From Acholoe squamosa (taxonomy: Eukaryota; Annelida; Polychaeta; Phyllodocida; Polynoidae): a stretch of DNA of 64,000 nt. The position numbers and the translations under genes are program-made. Shown in pieces: positions 10,281 through 22,261 of this stretch. The stretch spans positions 9,560,001-9,624,000 of the forward strand of contig OX439041.1 in the NCBI GenBank assembly GCA_949317995.1. Direction: 5' to 3'. Below the pieces are notes generated by a model, which was given only the letters and a program-made list of their open reading frames with translations, was not told the origin of the DNA and did not search any database. Position 1 is the stretch's first letter, and each line of letters begins with the position of its first letter.

Positions 10281-11120
10281 AATGTCCAGGTATCTAACCC
10301 TCTAATGTCTAGGTACCTAACCCTTAATGTCTAGGTACCTAACCCTCCAATGTCTAGGTACCTTACCCTCCAATGTCTAGGTACCTTACCCTCCAATGTC
10401 TAGGTACCTAACCCTCCAATGTCTAGGTACCTAACCCTCCAATGTCTGGGTACCTAACCCTCCAAAGTCTAGGTACCTAACCCTCCAATGTCTAGGTACC
10501 TTACCCTCCAATGTCTAGGTACCTAACCCTCCAATGTCTAGGTACCTAACCCTCCAATGTCTGGGTACCTAACCATCCAATGTCTAGGTACCTAACCCTC
10601 TAATGTCTAGGTACCTAACCCTCTAATGTCTGGGTACCTAACCCTCTAATATCTGGGTACCTAACCCTATAATGTCTGGGTACCTAACCCTCTAATGTCT
10701 AGGTACCTAACCCTCTAATGTCTAGGTACCTAACCCTCTAATGTCTAGGTACCTAACCCTCTAATGTCTGGGTACCTAACCCTCGAATGTCTAGGTACCT
10801 AACCCTCGAATGTCTAGGTACCTAACCCTCTAATGTCTAGGTACCTAACCCTCTAATGTCTAGGTACCTAACCCTCGAATGTCTAGGTACCTAACCCTCC
10901 AAAGTCTAGGTACCTTACCCTCTAATGTCTAGGTACCTAACCCTCGAATGTCTGGGTACCTAACCCTCGAATGTCTAGGTACCTAACCCTCCAATGTCTA
11001 GGTACCTAACCCTCCAATGTCTAGGTACCTAACCCTCCAAAGTCTAGGTACCTAACCCTCTAATGTCTAGGTACCTAACCCTCTAATGTCTAGGTACCTA
11101 ACTATCTAATGTCTAGGTAT
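10281..11120. repeat. 23-bp minisatellite, about 36 copies
   Basis: The unit reads AATGTCTAGGTACCTAACCC plus TCC. Variants are at a few fixed positions (TCTAGG/TCTGGG, CTAACC/CTTACC, CTCC/CTCT/CTCG). Each unit carries the palindrome GGTACC. Units are highly alike, which suggests recent homogenisation. Confidence 0.98.
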
Positions 11121-11660
11121 CACTAGACACCAGTCCACTGCTAATGAAAATGGCATAGTCTGATTTTTCCATCAAGGATCAATCTTCTCAAAAATGGGAT
11201 GTCCACATAGATCATACTTTCATGGGTAGGTACACTGCTAACTCTCATTCTCCAAATTCTAGCTTCAATGTGAAGGAATCATCAGAATCAAACACAGCGA
11301 TCAACGAGCAATGTCTGACAGCTGCTGTACAAATCAACAATTTTTGATATTTGCAACAGCTGTCACACGGCCAGTCGTGCGCAAAGGGAAATGGAGTAGT
11401 TGACTCCGGGTTTACCCCCTTGCAACCAATACATTCCTGAAGGGTCAGCATACTTCTATCAACTCAATGCAGTATTGGTGCATCATAACATACAAGGACC
11501 ATAAATCTGGACGCAGTATGTGGCCTTTCAGTGGTTAGACATTCAGCAAAATTCTGTCAGTGTCTAGACTTACAGCCTTCTCCATCCCCCACTGAGTGGC
11601 CCAAGGAGGCATCATCTTAGAGTACAAGTGTACCTGGCCTACATCAACATGAGAATATGA
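11121..11660. other. Spacer upstream of the NADAR pseudogene
   Basis: No gene is supported. A 68-codon minus-strand frame (11245-11451) has several Cys residues but no recognisable zinc-binding spacing. Confidence 0.4.
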
Positions 11661-11684
11661 CTGATAAAAGTTCTGATGTTCTCT

Positions 11685-12468
11685 AATGTCAAAAAGCTGC
11701 TGAACAATGATACATGGAAAGGCATCCATTTATCATATGATGTGAATCCCATTGAAAAGAAAATGCAGAAAAATCTTTGTGCACTCCAAGCCCTTGGGAG
11801 GAATAAGGGGAGTGCATCGTAAGAGGAACTCAAATTATCACTGCTGGCACTACCTATCAGTAGAAGGATATCTCACGACTACCATTCAATTTGTCATTAG
11901 AGAATGGCAAGACCGTGGAAATGCCTGACGGCTTGGCCTTTCAAGATAAATATTCTATCTTTTCAAACCTGTACAAATCAGTAATCAATTTCGAAGGGCA
12001 TGATTATGACTCAGTTGAAAGGGCATATCAGGCCAAGATGTGTGTGGTGTTCAATCAAATAATAATGTCCTACGGAAAGTCAACATGGCTCCTCCCCTTC
12101 TTGACAGCATGTTCGCGGCGAAGGCCTGTAAGAATAGCACAGAATGGTATGATAGGGATGAATCTGACATGCAAAGGCTACTTGAGATTAAATTCTCTAA
12201 ACCTGAACTACTACAGAAGTTGGCTGATTCTAAGGGAAAGTACCTATACGAGACTACCCTAAACCGTACATATAGAGCAGGGTTCCATTTGGGACAGAAA
12301 GACTCTATAATAATTAAGAACGTGGCTCACAATGAGCAGGAGCGTGCAAACAAGTTGGGAGAATTTCTGATGAAACTCAGATACCAGCATACAGGAGAAC
12401 AACCCCTCCCTACTGCTGAACAAGTGCGCCTTCAAGACGCAGCCAACATGGCAGATAACCAAACCTAA
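11685..12468 (+). pseudogene. NADAR (YbiA-like) domain gene, frameshifted
   Basis: Frame 2 from 11864 gives FQDKYSIFSNLYKS, then FEGHDYDSVERAYQAKMC, the typical start of a NADAR domain (surface loop plus the S-x-E-x-A-Y-Q motif). The match then continues in frame 1 from about 12040 with AAKACKNSTEWYDRDE, LEIKFSKPELLQKLADS and YETTLNRTYRAGFHLG, the rest of the family pattern. The switch falls in the GTGTGTGG run near 12038-12046, so a single small indel explains it. NADAR proteins are linked to ADP-ribose or riboflavin-intermediate chemistry. In a third frame, 11685-11824 reads coding-like with GIHLSYDVNP, reminiscent of the GIHL block of SGNH esterases, which is a weak hint. There are no introns. 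It is probably a decayed retroelement-borne or processed gene. Confidence 0.7.
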
Positions 12469-12764
12469 AACCTGAACTCCAAACAGCCGCTGAGGGAAAT
12501 TAGGTTTCATAATACTTTTGTAGCATTTTCTGTATAGAATGATTATTGTATATATAGGGTTACTTGACGGTGTGATACTTATTTTCCTACTGTACTTAAT
12601 GTGCTACTCCATTATATTATGATATATTGAGAAAACATTGAATCAGAATATTGATATACACTGTTCTGAGAGCCCCACACTGTAACAAGTGAGTGTTACC
12701 GTCTAACCTACTGTTGTATACCACAGTACAGGACGGCATAAAGGCCTATGTCCAATTATTGGTG
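12469..12764. other. AT-rich spacer
   Basis: AT-rich 3' flank of the NADAR pseudogene. No gene or array is seen. Confidence 0.4.
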
Positions 12765-13061
12765 TACCGTAATCTCTCACGTATAAGGCGCACCTCGCGT
12801 ATAAGGCACACCTAGAGTTGAAGAATATTGTCAAAAAAATAAAAAAAATCATAACTTTGGTTCTACTGAATGGATTTTCAAAATTCAAAAAGCTATGTGT
12901 AGCTAGGGCCCCCCACACCCCCCAGAACCCCCCTATGTTATTTTTTGAGTTAGGGGGGAGTGTAGCATATCAAAATAAAGCTCTTGGTGTCCCCCTTGTG
13001 GATCCAGGAAGAACTAAAACCCCTCGTATAAGACGCGCCTTATACGCAGGAGATTACGGTA
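12765..13061. mobile_element. MITE with TACCGTAATCTC termini
   Basis: The left end TACCGTAATCTC and the following CGTATAAGGCGC are mirrored at the right end (GCGCCTTATACGC, GAGATTACGGTA). The terminal inverted repeats are about 35-40 bp and imperfect. Related ends occur at 53947-54136 and in diverged form near 31139 and 48309. The terminal TA may belong to the target. The superfamily is not assigned. Confidence 0.8.
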
Positions 13062-13189
13062 TATTTTATATAGAATTGTAGTGGGGGGGGGGTCACTACC
13101 CTAATGTATCCTGAGCGACATATAATGTATCTTTACATTTTACAATTGTTTCTGAAATGTACATGCAATACACTGATGTAATTAGCCTC

Positions 13190-15200
13190 CAATCCACCAA
13201 GGGTTTATGCTTTTTGCATTTGAATGCTCGTAGTATAAAATCCAATTATGCAACCATAAGTGCTGAGATCCAAATAAAGCCAATAAAGTTATAGACAAAG
13301 CCAGGAAGAATTTCTTTAAGGAGCAGGCTGAAGCCTAAAAAATGACTATAGAAAATTTTGGCGAGTAATTAAAACTTGATTCCGGGTCATCCAAACAAAT
13401 CCAAAGATATTGTCTTAGTGGACCATGACAACAATAACAACTACATAGCTAATGAAGATCTACTAGGGCTTTATTAACCAATATTTTGCTAACATTGACT
13501 CAACTTTAGCTAAGAACCTATATATACTCTGGAAACCCTATGATGAATTTGTGGGTAACCAAATGGATCCTTTTGTAACAAATATTCAAGAGGTGTCAAA
13601 GTTGGTACATGGTATTACTGTTATTAAATCATCAGATATCAATAATATGTCCACTTCAGTTCTAAAAAAAGGTTTTCAAGCACGCTCCTGAGAAACTAGT
13701 TAAGATATTTAATTTATCCTTCGCCACAAATACTGTCCCGGATTCTTGGGAAATTTCCAAAGTCACCCTCATTCCCAAATCTGGCGATACAAGATTAGTA
13801 AACATTTATAGACCAATTTCCTTATTACCTCTTGTTCATGATAGAGTGTATGGTTTCTTGGTAAAGGAGAATATCTTGACGCCTCATCAGGGCGGCTTCA
13901 GTACAGTGGATACTATTGCATCTTTTTCTGATGCTATTAAAAACTGCCTTAATGTGGGACTGTCAACAGTAGCAGCCTTTATTGATTTGAGGAAGGCATT
14001 TGACACCGTAGACCACTCTGTGCTCTGAGTGAAACTTAATTATTATGTAATTATATCAGATAACTACCACTGGTTTGAAATTATTTAAGCAATAGATTTC
14101 AGACAAAATTTGCTAATGGTACATTGTCTGGGAGAGCATGGGTGGTCTGTGGTGTCCTCCAAGGATCAATTTTAGGTCCTCTCTTGTTTTTAATGTATGT
14201 AAATGATGTCACTTGATGTATAAAAGATTCTAAAATTATACTTTATGCTGATGATACTGCTATCTATGCAGTAGGAACTAGTTTTGATATTGCTAAGGGT
14301 CATCTTCAGCATTACCTTGAGTCATATGAAACATGCTGTATATAAAATAAGCTTTCTATAAATGTTGCCAAAACAAAGATCATGATTTTTTCCTCTAATA
14401 CTAAAAAACCTAACACACTCTCTGCAGATATACAACTAAACGATCAGCTTTTCCAATTGGTGCCAAGCTACAAATATCTTGGTGTTATACCTGACCCACT
14501 ACTTCACTATAACATGCATTTAACAAATCAGGTTAAAACCATGGCCTTCAAAACTTATAAGTTATGTCTTTTGCGAAGGTACCTTGATGTGAAGTTAGCC
14601 TTAAGAATTTATAAAGCGACCATTCGTCCACATATGGATTATGCAGATATTTGTTTTGCTACCACCTTTGATAAGTACTTAGATCCATTTCAGTATGCTC
14701 AGAATAGATGTATTAAAATATGTCTTGGGGTGCATTATTTAACAAATACTAATTATATACATAATGTTACAAAGTTGAACAAGTTAGAGGACAGGAGGTA
14801 TGCACATGTATTGAATTATATGTGCTCAAGGTCTCGGTCCTCCTCATACAGAGATGACAGAGTATTGGCAGCTAGACTTCATCATGCACCCACTGTAAGG
14901 TTATTGACTTCACATAGCCGGGCATAATGCTACAAGTGTAGCCTATCATGGTGGAATATGCTGGAATGCACTCCCAGCGAATAGAAGACTGGCTTCCTCC
15001 CTGGAACAGTTTAAAACTGACTCCAGGCGATATTTAGTAACTCTCCTGCCCTATGGGGGTATAGCACAGGTATACATTGCATTAATCATTTTTAAATTAA
15101 CACCTTCTTATGTTATACATATTTCAAGTTGTGCTCCATATGGTTGTGTCCCCCCCCCCTGTTCTATTATTATATCTATTAAATGTTATTGTGTTAACTG
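13190..15200 (+). pseudogene. Decayed non-LTR retrotransposon (LINE) ORF2
   Basis: Around 13203-13275 the frame reads GLCFLHLNARSIKSN, the usual start of an apurinic-type endonuclease. Within a few bases the sequence jumps to the linker pattern KARKNFFKEQAEA and FWRVIK, so most of the endonuclease is missing. Reverse transcriptase blocks follow in several frames: FIDLRKAFDTVDH (about 13978), a block reading GVLQGSILGPLLF (about 14150), YADDTAIYA (about 14248), then the thumb and C-terminal region in the 14382-14927 frame (YKYLGV, RPHMDYADICF). Stops and frameshifts are numerous, so no working enzyme is made. The family looks CR1/jockey-like in general plan (inference). Confidence 0.85.
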
Positions 15201-15778
15201 TTTATAACTTTTGCTAAGAAAGATGGAACCAGAGGCATCAACCTACACACTTCTTAAGTGGGGATGAGGTTCTTATACTTCTTTTATTGACCAGGGGCCT
15301 GTCTTTCCTCTATGTTAAAATATATAAAAATGATACAAAATCATAGCAGATACAAACCAAATATACGGACCTCCATATGCCACATACGGAGGTCCGTATG
15401 TAACATACGTACCTCCGTAAGTCAGATACGGAGGTCCATATGTCACCTTTAGGAGACCACCTGTACCCCCGTATGTGATTTTCCCTCATACGGACGTCCA
15501 TATGTAACATACGGACGTCCGTATGTGTCCGTAAGATAGGGAAAAACAGGGCACAGGGGTGACTTATTTATGTTATAAATGTTATAACACTTCCATTAAT
15601 CTATATGTGTATAGGCCCTACCGGTAACAGAACCCTATTATATATATGATATTTTACTACTGTCTGTATGTATGAAACCTTTGTATGGCTACTGATACCT
15701 GCCTATCCTATACACTTTGTAATACTGAAGAAGATGCAGTACAAGTTGGTCTACCTTATGGTCAATAAAGTAAATTCA
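15201..15778 (+). mobile_element. Probable LINE 3' untranslated end with an inserted palindromic cluster
   Basis: Downstream of ORF2 the sequence continues to CTGAAGAAGATGCAG and GGTCAATAAAG near 15766, which look like the terminal part and polyadenylation region of a LINE. A cluster of short palindromes (15363-15535) interrupts it, and a retroposon is inserted at its end (15779). Assignment to the same LINE is inference. Confidence 0.4.
15363..15535. repeat. Cluster of CATACGGA(C/G)GTCCGTATG palindromes
   Basis: About eight blocks of the type ACGGAGGTCCGTATG or ACGGACGTCCGTATG occur in 170 bp, each nearly self-complementary and separated by TAACATAC or TCACnT. They would fold into serial hairpins. 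Confidence 0.85.
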
Positions 15779-15957
15779 GTGAGTGAGTGAGTGATTAATA
15801 GATGTTTAACGCCATTTCGACATCTAAGGTCATATTCATGGCGAGAACGACATTACACAATTTCACAGAGGAATGTGTTGGTGCCCCCGCATATGTGCAC
15901 CACACACATCCTGAGGGGACAGGAAAGAAGAGTTAGACCCTTTTAAGTGGGCTAGGG
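15779..15957 (-). mobile_element. Short retroposon, copy 2
   Basis: Same family as 5722-5909, on the minus strand. It is flanked by the direct repeat AAGTAAATTCA (15768-15778 and 15958-15968), or GTAAATTCA if the AA belongs to the element. It lies in the tail of the LINE remnant, so it is younger. Confidence 0.85.
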
Positions 15958-15983
15958 AAGTAAATTCAAATCAAATAAACTAC

Positions 15984-15984
<1 letters not shown>

Positions 15985-16048
<64 letters not shown>
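15985..16048. repeat. (TA)n microsatellite
   Basis: A pure TA dinucleotide run of about 64 bp. Confidence 0.98.
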
Positions 16049-16053
<5 letters not shown>

Positions 16054-16125
16054 CCTATACACAAAGTGATGGTTTTGTACTAGACCTATGGCTATATATA
16101 AGACAGTGGGCTATACACATGTATG

Positions 16126-16344
16126 CACTGTAAAAAATAACTGTTAAATCTACCACGGATCCTCGTAAAACTGAACAGTGAAGCGCTGTAATTGTATGGC
16201 AGGGAATCAGTGTAGTTTTTACAAGAAGCCCCAGGTAGCAGTATAGTGGTAGACAAAGGTACATGTATGTGAAAATATGAGGGATCTCTGGCAACTTTGG
16301 GATGACGTTCCCTTTGTTATTACGATAACATTCCTTTCACAGTG
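16126..16344 (+). mobile_element. MITE family D, copy 1
   Basis: The ends CACTGTAAA and TTTCACAGTG form short terminal inverted repeats, and the interior contains TTACAAGAAGCCCCAGGT. Other copies are at 19392-19612, 29706-29930, 48946-49504 and, inverted, 25679-26270 and 29124-29335. The interior is non-coding. Confidence 0.8.
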
Positions 16345-17463
16345 TAGGCTATAAATCTGCAGCATGGTGCCGCTTGTTGCACCCGGCTACTCTGGTGTTC
16401 TGTAGGTAATATAGTAGACAAGAGAGTCATGATGGATAGATAATGCCAAAAAAGATAATTTTTCATTCATCAGGTCCTGCCCAAGTGGCCACCTGTTGAA
16501 AATATTGAAGCTCTAGATCATACACAGAAAAAGTCTTCCAGATGAGCAGCATAAAACAGGGCAAAACCTGTAAAATTGAGCCTGTTACACAGACTCCTCA
16601 TGTGGATAACTTCAGAGATTTCCTCTAAAGAGTTCTCAGGTAGAAGAACAACCTTGGCCAACTGAAGTTAGCAATAGAAAGGCCCTGTATTTCAAGTTGA
16701 ATATCAAAACTCCAAGGAGCCCCATATTGCAGACCCCCATGCAATAACCCTATGCTGTATTTCAGGGTCATTCGCAGCACCTTAAATGGCCAAATAACTA
16801 TGTTTATGTCATTATTCTATGCCAAATAAATGTGATTTTAAGCATCAAGTCAGAGCAATTCTCGTGACATTTACCATTGTATCAGGAGTGAAAAGTTAGA
16901 TTTGACAAGTTTATCAACTCTGACTGCTTAGAAGACTTTGATGACCCTGTATTTTAGGATGTAGTTATGGACATCTATGCACTCAGGTTGGTGTCAGTCA
17001 TGACACCTTGGTCATAATATATCCCTTAGGTCTACCTCGTAAAATATGCCCCTAGGCCCAACTTGTGGGGAATCTGTCAGCGTGAATACAACCAGGTGGA
17101 CCTGTGTATGTTTTATAAATGGTCTCAATGTTGGGTGTTGATTGGTCAGGATGTTTTACACACACCTTGCCCTTGTTTAAAATATCCCCATTATATTCCT
17201 CAAAGACTTCTGCATCCAAGGATGGAGAAAACATAAGAAAACCTGCCATGGTGTGTTGGTGATAACTGATAGCCATATGTACACCTTGACGTTACCATAG
17301 TTACCCGAATAAGCACCCGGGTCTAAAATAAGAACTGGTCTCGAAGACTGTAGTGGTCCGTTTTAGCGCATTAGTGGTAATAGATTTCAACGTCTGATTT
17401 ACCCCGTATTTATATGATTCCTGCACTTACCTGAAGCATAGAAATGTATGAAATTTTGAATTT
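16345..17463. other. No gene; one TACCGTA-family fragment possible
   Basis: No coding region can be supported. Near 17299 CGAATAAGCACCCGGG resembles the ends of the TACCGTA/CGTATAAGC MITE group, but a partner end is not clear. Confidence 0.35.
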
Positions 17464-17650
17464 AACAAGAAAAATGTGGCAAGGACCACGGATAGGAGTT
17501 GCCACTTCATCACAAGCCACTGCGGGTGACGTCACTACGACAGCATGACGTCACCAATGACGTCATAGGTGACGTCCTAGGGAGAAAACCGAAAACATTA
17601 TGGAGTTGCTACGGTCGCTACGCTCCCGGCTTGCATCTTGCAACTCCAAA
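17464..17650. repeat. CRE-bearing repeat, copy 2
   Basis: Second copy of the 7120-7308 repeat. It holds three perfect TGACGTCA octamers within 39 bp (17527, 17546 and 17558) and a fourth near-match. The end GGAGTTGC, GC core, GCAACTCC forms a hairpin. The octamer is the cAMP-response/bZIP consensus. Activity is unknown. Confidence 0.8.
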
Positions 17651-19391
17651 ATATGTCCTTTAACCCGGCACTAAAATTTCCTTTAAACCAGCACTAAACT
17701 TGCGCTAATTTGAGAACCTGCATGAAAATGGGGCACTACTGTAAGTGGAAGGGTTATAGGAAAATTGAAATTGATTGTAAGCACTATAAACTGTGTCTCA
17801 TGTGAGTAAACGGCGGTCTCTGAGGGGTGTGACAAGGTTGTGGGAAGCCCACTGGATGCTGCCATTACCTGATCGGTTGCCAGTAAGTTTCCTGTTATCT
17901 GAGAGATGACAGGCCTGGGTACCAGTTGTCCCCTAAACAATACCCCAGTGAATGCTGGAAAGTTCTGCAGTGAATGCAGGAAAATGGTTGAAAATTCATC
18001 TCCCTACCTGGATATAGAAATCTGTCAGCACCCAGACACTTGTACGGGTTACCCTGGTATGTATGAGTAGGAGTCAGCAGTCACAGTCAATTTCAGAACT
18101 CATCCTTATCTCTCAGTAATAAGTAGAGAATATAGCACAGTCTGAGTGAACGAGCAATGAGATAAAAAAAACAAAACTGCCTAATAAATGAGGCGTCTGA
18201 CCACTAGCAACAAAGTGGCAGAAATCTTGGTATTTCTAGCTACTGTAGCGACTCGCTTCAGCACGCAGCCACTTTAATGTGTTGATATGATTGTACATCC
18301 AGCTCTTATATAAGACAGGCACTAATTTAAAATAAAAGTTTTTAGTACTGAATGTTTGTATTGATACCCATATGTTCCAGGCACTGTGTATTCAATATTG
18401 GTATTATCCAAATATCGGGGCGAAAAACTAGCCATTACGGTATATGTTACTGATATTTGTATGGCACTAGGCAGACAGGAACAGGAGGTAGAAATGTGAG
18501 GATTTCCACTAATCTGGCAACTGTCATGTTGTCTGTCTGTAACTAAAAAACTCACTGCTTGTACCCAGAACCCCTCAGCACTCTAAAACAATGTTAACTG
18601 CCCTCCCATTGGTTAATGGGAGGTCACTTGGTGGGCAGTTGACCTTAGGTGACCTTTTTGTTAGGTATATCCCGGATGTAGGCTGGTCATGGTGAGTGCA
18701 GAATAACCTAAATACATTAACAGGTATTTACACGTATGCCCCTGTCTACAAGCCTACCATACCCCAGCAGCGGCTGCACAGCCATGGGTGAACTTAGTGC
18801 AGGGTGACCGTGTACCGTATTTGCTCCTTTCAGCGCTTTACCAGGATTTCAGATAAGCACCGGTCTTGAATAAGCGAGTGGTCATTATCAACAGGGAGGT
18901 GGGGAACGGGGGGTTTGGTATAAAAGCTTTTAGATGTGTATTTCAATGTTCAGGGTTTCAGGTAAGGACCAGATCAGGGAGTGGTCATTATTTATGAACA
19001 GGGAAAATTTTCATGCCCCTCTTTGATCTGCAGTAGCATGCAGCTTTTTTTTTTTTTGCTAAAAAGAGTTTAGATTTTTTTATGCCCCCAACCCCCTCAA
19101 AGCGATTGTGCGCTTAAACAGGCTGCTATGGTAGCTATATATTATAGTCTAGTGATTGAAATGACAGGATTTGAGATGATGTATGACATACTCTGTTACT
19201 ATTTTAGACACTTGCTATGACGTCTGCACTGTCTTGCCTTCTGGTTTACTTGGTGCATTGGGATCTGGGTTTGCAATGTTTGGGAGACTCTTCTATGAAA
19301 TTTGTATCATTTCTTTGTTTTTTTATTTATTGCTTTATAGAACATGTATTAGCAGTTACTGTCAGTGGTATTTTAAAATTTGTTAGCTTCC
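17651..19391. other. Non-coding, with small palindrome and MITE fragments
   Basis: No gene is supported. CTCCCATTGGTTAATGGGAG near 18603 is a short palindrome. GTGTACCGTATTTGC and AATAAGCGAGTGGTCATTA near 18820-18890, and AGGGAGTGGTCATTATTTATG near 18976, are fragments of MITE families seen intact at 53947 and 26607. Confidence 0.4.
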
Positions 19392-19612
19392 AGGACTGAC
19401 ATGCCAACTAGTGAATCTATCATGGATCCTCATAGATCTGAACAGTGGACACCTGTAATAGAAAAGCACTGAACCAGTGTAGTTTTTACAAGAAGCCCCA
19501 GGTGGCAGTACAGTGGTACACAAATGTACAAGGGATCTCTGTGAAAATAACGACGGATCTTTGACAACTTTGGGATGGGGAATTTTATTTTGACAACATT
19601 CTCTTTACAGTG
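19392..19612 (+). mobile_element. MITE family D, copy 2
   Basis: It shares the block TTTTTACAAGAAGCCCCAGG, then AACTTTGGGATG and the right end TTTACAGTG with the copy at 16126. The left end is diverged, so that boundary is approximate. Confidence 0.7.
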
Positions 19613-20163
19613 AATACCAAGATAAAGCTCTATATTCCCTTGTTTCCAGATAAGATAAGATGCAACTCACTTCACACCAAAGTCATTTGTCACTAGCCGC
19701 ATCATTCCTGGCGTTTTTGGATATTTGGTTATTCTTTTTCTGATTGGTTCCCAACACCACTCCCCATCCATCATGCCAAAGAACGGGTAAAAGGCCTTGA
19801 AAGGAGGTGTGTAATGGAATTCCGCTTTCACTCAAACATGAGAATTGGAAATCAATACAAAGTCACATTTAATTATCTAGGATCTAGTATTCTATAAACC
19901 TTTCACTCATGCCATTGAATACCCTGTTTCCACATATATAATCTGGACAACAAAGTTATAGAAGGCATGTGTATAGCATCGATATTATCGGTGACTTCCG
20001 GCTTTGATCTTGCACCAGACTTGTTCCTGGCATGTCATACTATTTGCAAGTATCGTACCTACTTAATCTTACAAGAGTAATCTCGCAAGAGATTCCGAGA
20101 TCATAACTGTCATGGTCGCACATACAGATAAACTAGAAAACTTGCTATACATTAGTTTTACCA

Positions 20164-20541
20164 AGTTGATACACTAGATGGCGCTCAAGTAGCCCCACTG
20201 CTTACATGGGCATGTCAAGCATCTACTCCCAGGGCTCCATAGGTTTACCCTTAGTACACAGACACCCCTCACAAAACTTCCCATTTGCAATGTAAACTAG
20301 AGCTCAGAGCTCTATGTCAATTAAAGCTGGACACAGAGGAATAGTGTGTTAATAATCACTATCAATATTTTAAGAAAATGATGAACCCAACAATGGTGGG
20401 GATTGTGATCACTCACCCTGACCATAAGGCAGATCATTAGAAACATGTTGACCTATTATAGGTACTGGAGTCCAAACCAGCCATTCCCCTGTTGGAGTAG
20501 CAAAGTGCCATGGTCGCAACTAGCGCCATCTAGTGTATCAT
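20164..20541. mobile_element. Inverted-repeat element with TACACTAGATGGCGCT ends
   Basis: GATACACTAGATGGCGCT near 20169 is mirrored by AGCGCCATCTAGTGTATC near 20523. The roughly 380 bp between is non-coding. This could be a MITE or two facing copies of a short repeat. Confidence 0.55.
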
Positions 20542-20759
20542 AGCTGATGAAAGGGCCGTATAGAATAGCAATGTCATATAGAAGAGTGAAGGGCAGGTAT
20601 ATTTGAACTCTTGTGCTGATTTCTACAAGTATTAACAACTTCCCCAGGGTCCTCACGAATATTAACTTCTGGACTTCTTCCAGACAACCAGTGGAGGAAT
20701 GTTATAAACAAACCGAAACTGTAGAAAGCTGCTGAAAGGCCTTTAGCACCCAGCAAATT

Positions 20760-21130
20760 GTCATGACTCCTCATCACCCTGTGTGAAGTGGCTCACACAT
20801 GTAGCTAGATGGAACATGACGTCACTATAGCACAGGATCACCAGGAATAGCCATGGTGGTGATCACATAGTTTCACTGCAGATGACAACGCTGGTGATCA
20901 CCCAGACTCACGAGGCATGGCGACGCTGGTGATCACTCGCCTCGGGAGATGAAAAGCCACCTTGTGATAGCGCAGGTTCACCACGGATGGCAAGGATCGT
21001 GATCACCCAAACTCACAAGGGATGGCGACGTGGGTGATCACTCACCTCGCTAGATGAAACTCCCACCTCGTCATAGCACAGGTTTACCACAGATGGTGGG
21101 GATTGTGATCACTCACCCTGACCAGGGATG
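20760..21130. repeat. Degenerate TGATCAC repeat family F, copy 1
   Basis: Irregular units contain GTGATCAC, GGATGGCGACG and CTAGATGAAAC, with a leading segment GTGTGAAGTGGCTCACACATG. Related DNA occurs at 22262-22756 and 55015-55215. The ORFs across it are not coding. Confidence 0.65.
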
Positions 21131-22261
21131 AATAGTTGTTTTCATTTTAGAGATACTGTCATACATGGAATATGTGTATGATCAAGTTGTCATATGAGAA
21201 ATATCATATGACTAGTGGCTATAATGTGCAAGAATATCAAGCTCTTATATGGTTTCCAGTTATCACTGGTTTCTTCAAGGTTTAGGCAGTAGTTATGTAT
21301 CAGTAGTACAAATCTACATGTAGTTCATACACAGTAATCATAATAAGTGTTCCTCACATACATATGATACTAATATTAAGACACTGTCCAATATAGGTTC
21401 TAGGTGGGTTCCCACAACCTAGCTCCTGGCCTGCTGAGAGAGGGATAGTATGAAAATACAAGTAACATTACCTTCTTGTAGGTGGATGGTAGAGTATAGC
21501 CCCTGGCCACTAGTGGGGTTTAGTCCTATGTCTGGCTGACATAGTCTAACCCAGCAGAGAGTTCTTGTGGCAGGAGCATGGCAGGCTCAGGAGAGCTGGA
21601 CTGGAGATGGTGTCTTGGAGGTGTCCCACTGGATACTGACTGGATGGAGGCTAGAGCTGAGCTTATAAGGCCTACCCTAGCTTCCTCCCTCCAGACTAGC
21701 TGGATCCAACAGCAACTGCCACTGCCATTGTCCATTAGTGCTGAGTCTTTGATGTCCATGGGGGTACAAAGGACGGCCCTATCATCAGTGCGGCTCCCCC
21801 ATTGTCTCGCTCGGTGTGACATGTTCAACGGCCCGTATATCTTTTTAATCCAACATATCGATTCAAATTGTATCCTCTTACCTTTCTTATAATATATTTC
21901 TACAATATAAACCTCAATTTTTTACAAAAAATCAATATCCGCAATGTTTGTGCCGAAATTATGACATTGGAGACATGTGCACAGATCGAATGATGGCAAA
22001 TTCATCAACATTGGATCAACGTAGGAGAAATTTTGCACTGAATCGCACCACTTCTGACCAAAAGCGCGGGAATGTTGAACCCATTTGCACCTTCTATGGG
22101 ATTTAGCATTGGCCGGAAAAGGGTCTTAGTTTTTCCCACTGTTAGTAGTGTCTTAAAAGATGCATTTTCACCCCGGCTCTTATAACCCCTTTCGGGTTAA
22201 TAATTACATGAGTTTGATGTGAAACAAGGCACACATTGGATACTTTTTGGAGTGATATAGG
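21131..22261. other. No gene seen
   Basis: Two overlapping frames on opposite strands (21526-21828 and 21578-21892) have no recognisable domain. I see no array or element in this stretch. Confidence 0.4.

Noticed and set aside
11245-11451. Cys-containing minus-strand frame as a zinc finger
   Set aside because: The Cys/His spacing does not match a PHD, RING or C2H2 pattern, and there is no flanking coding sequence.
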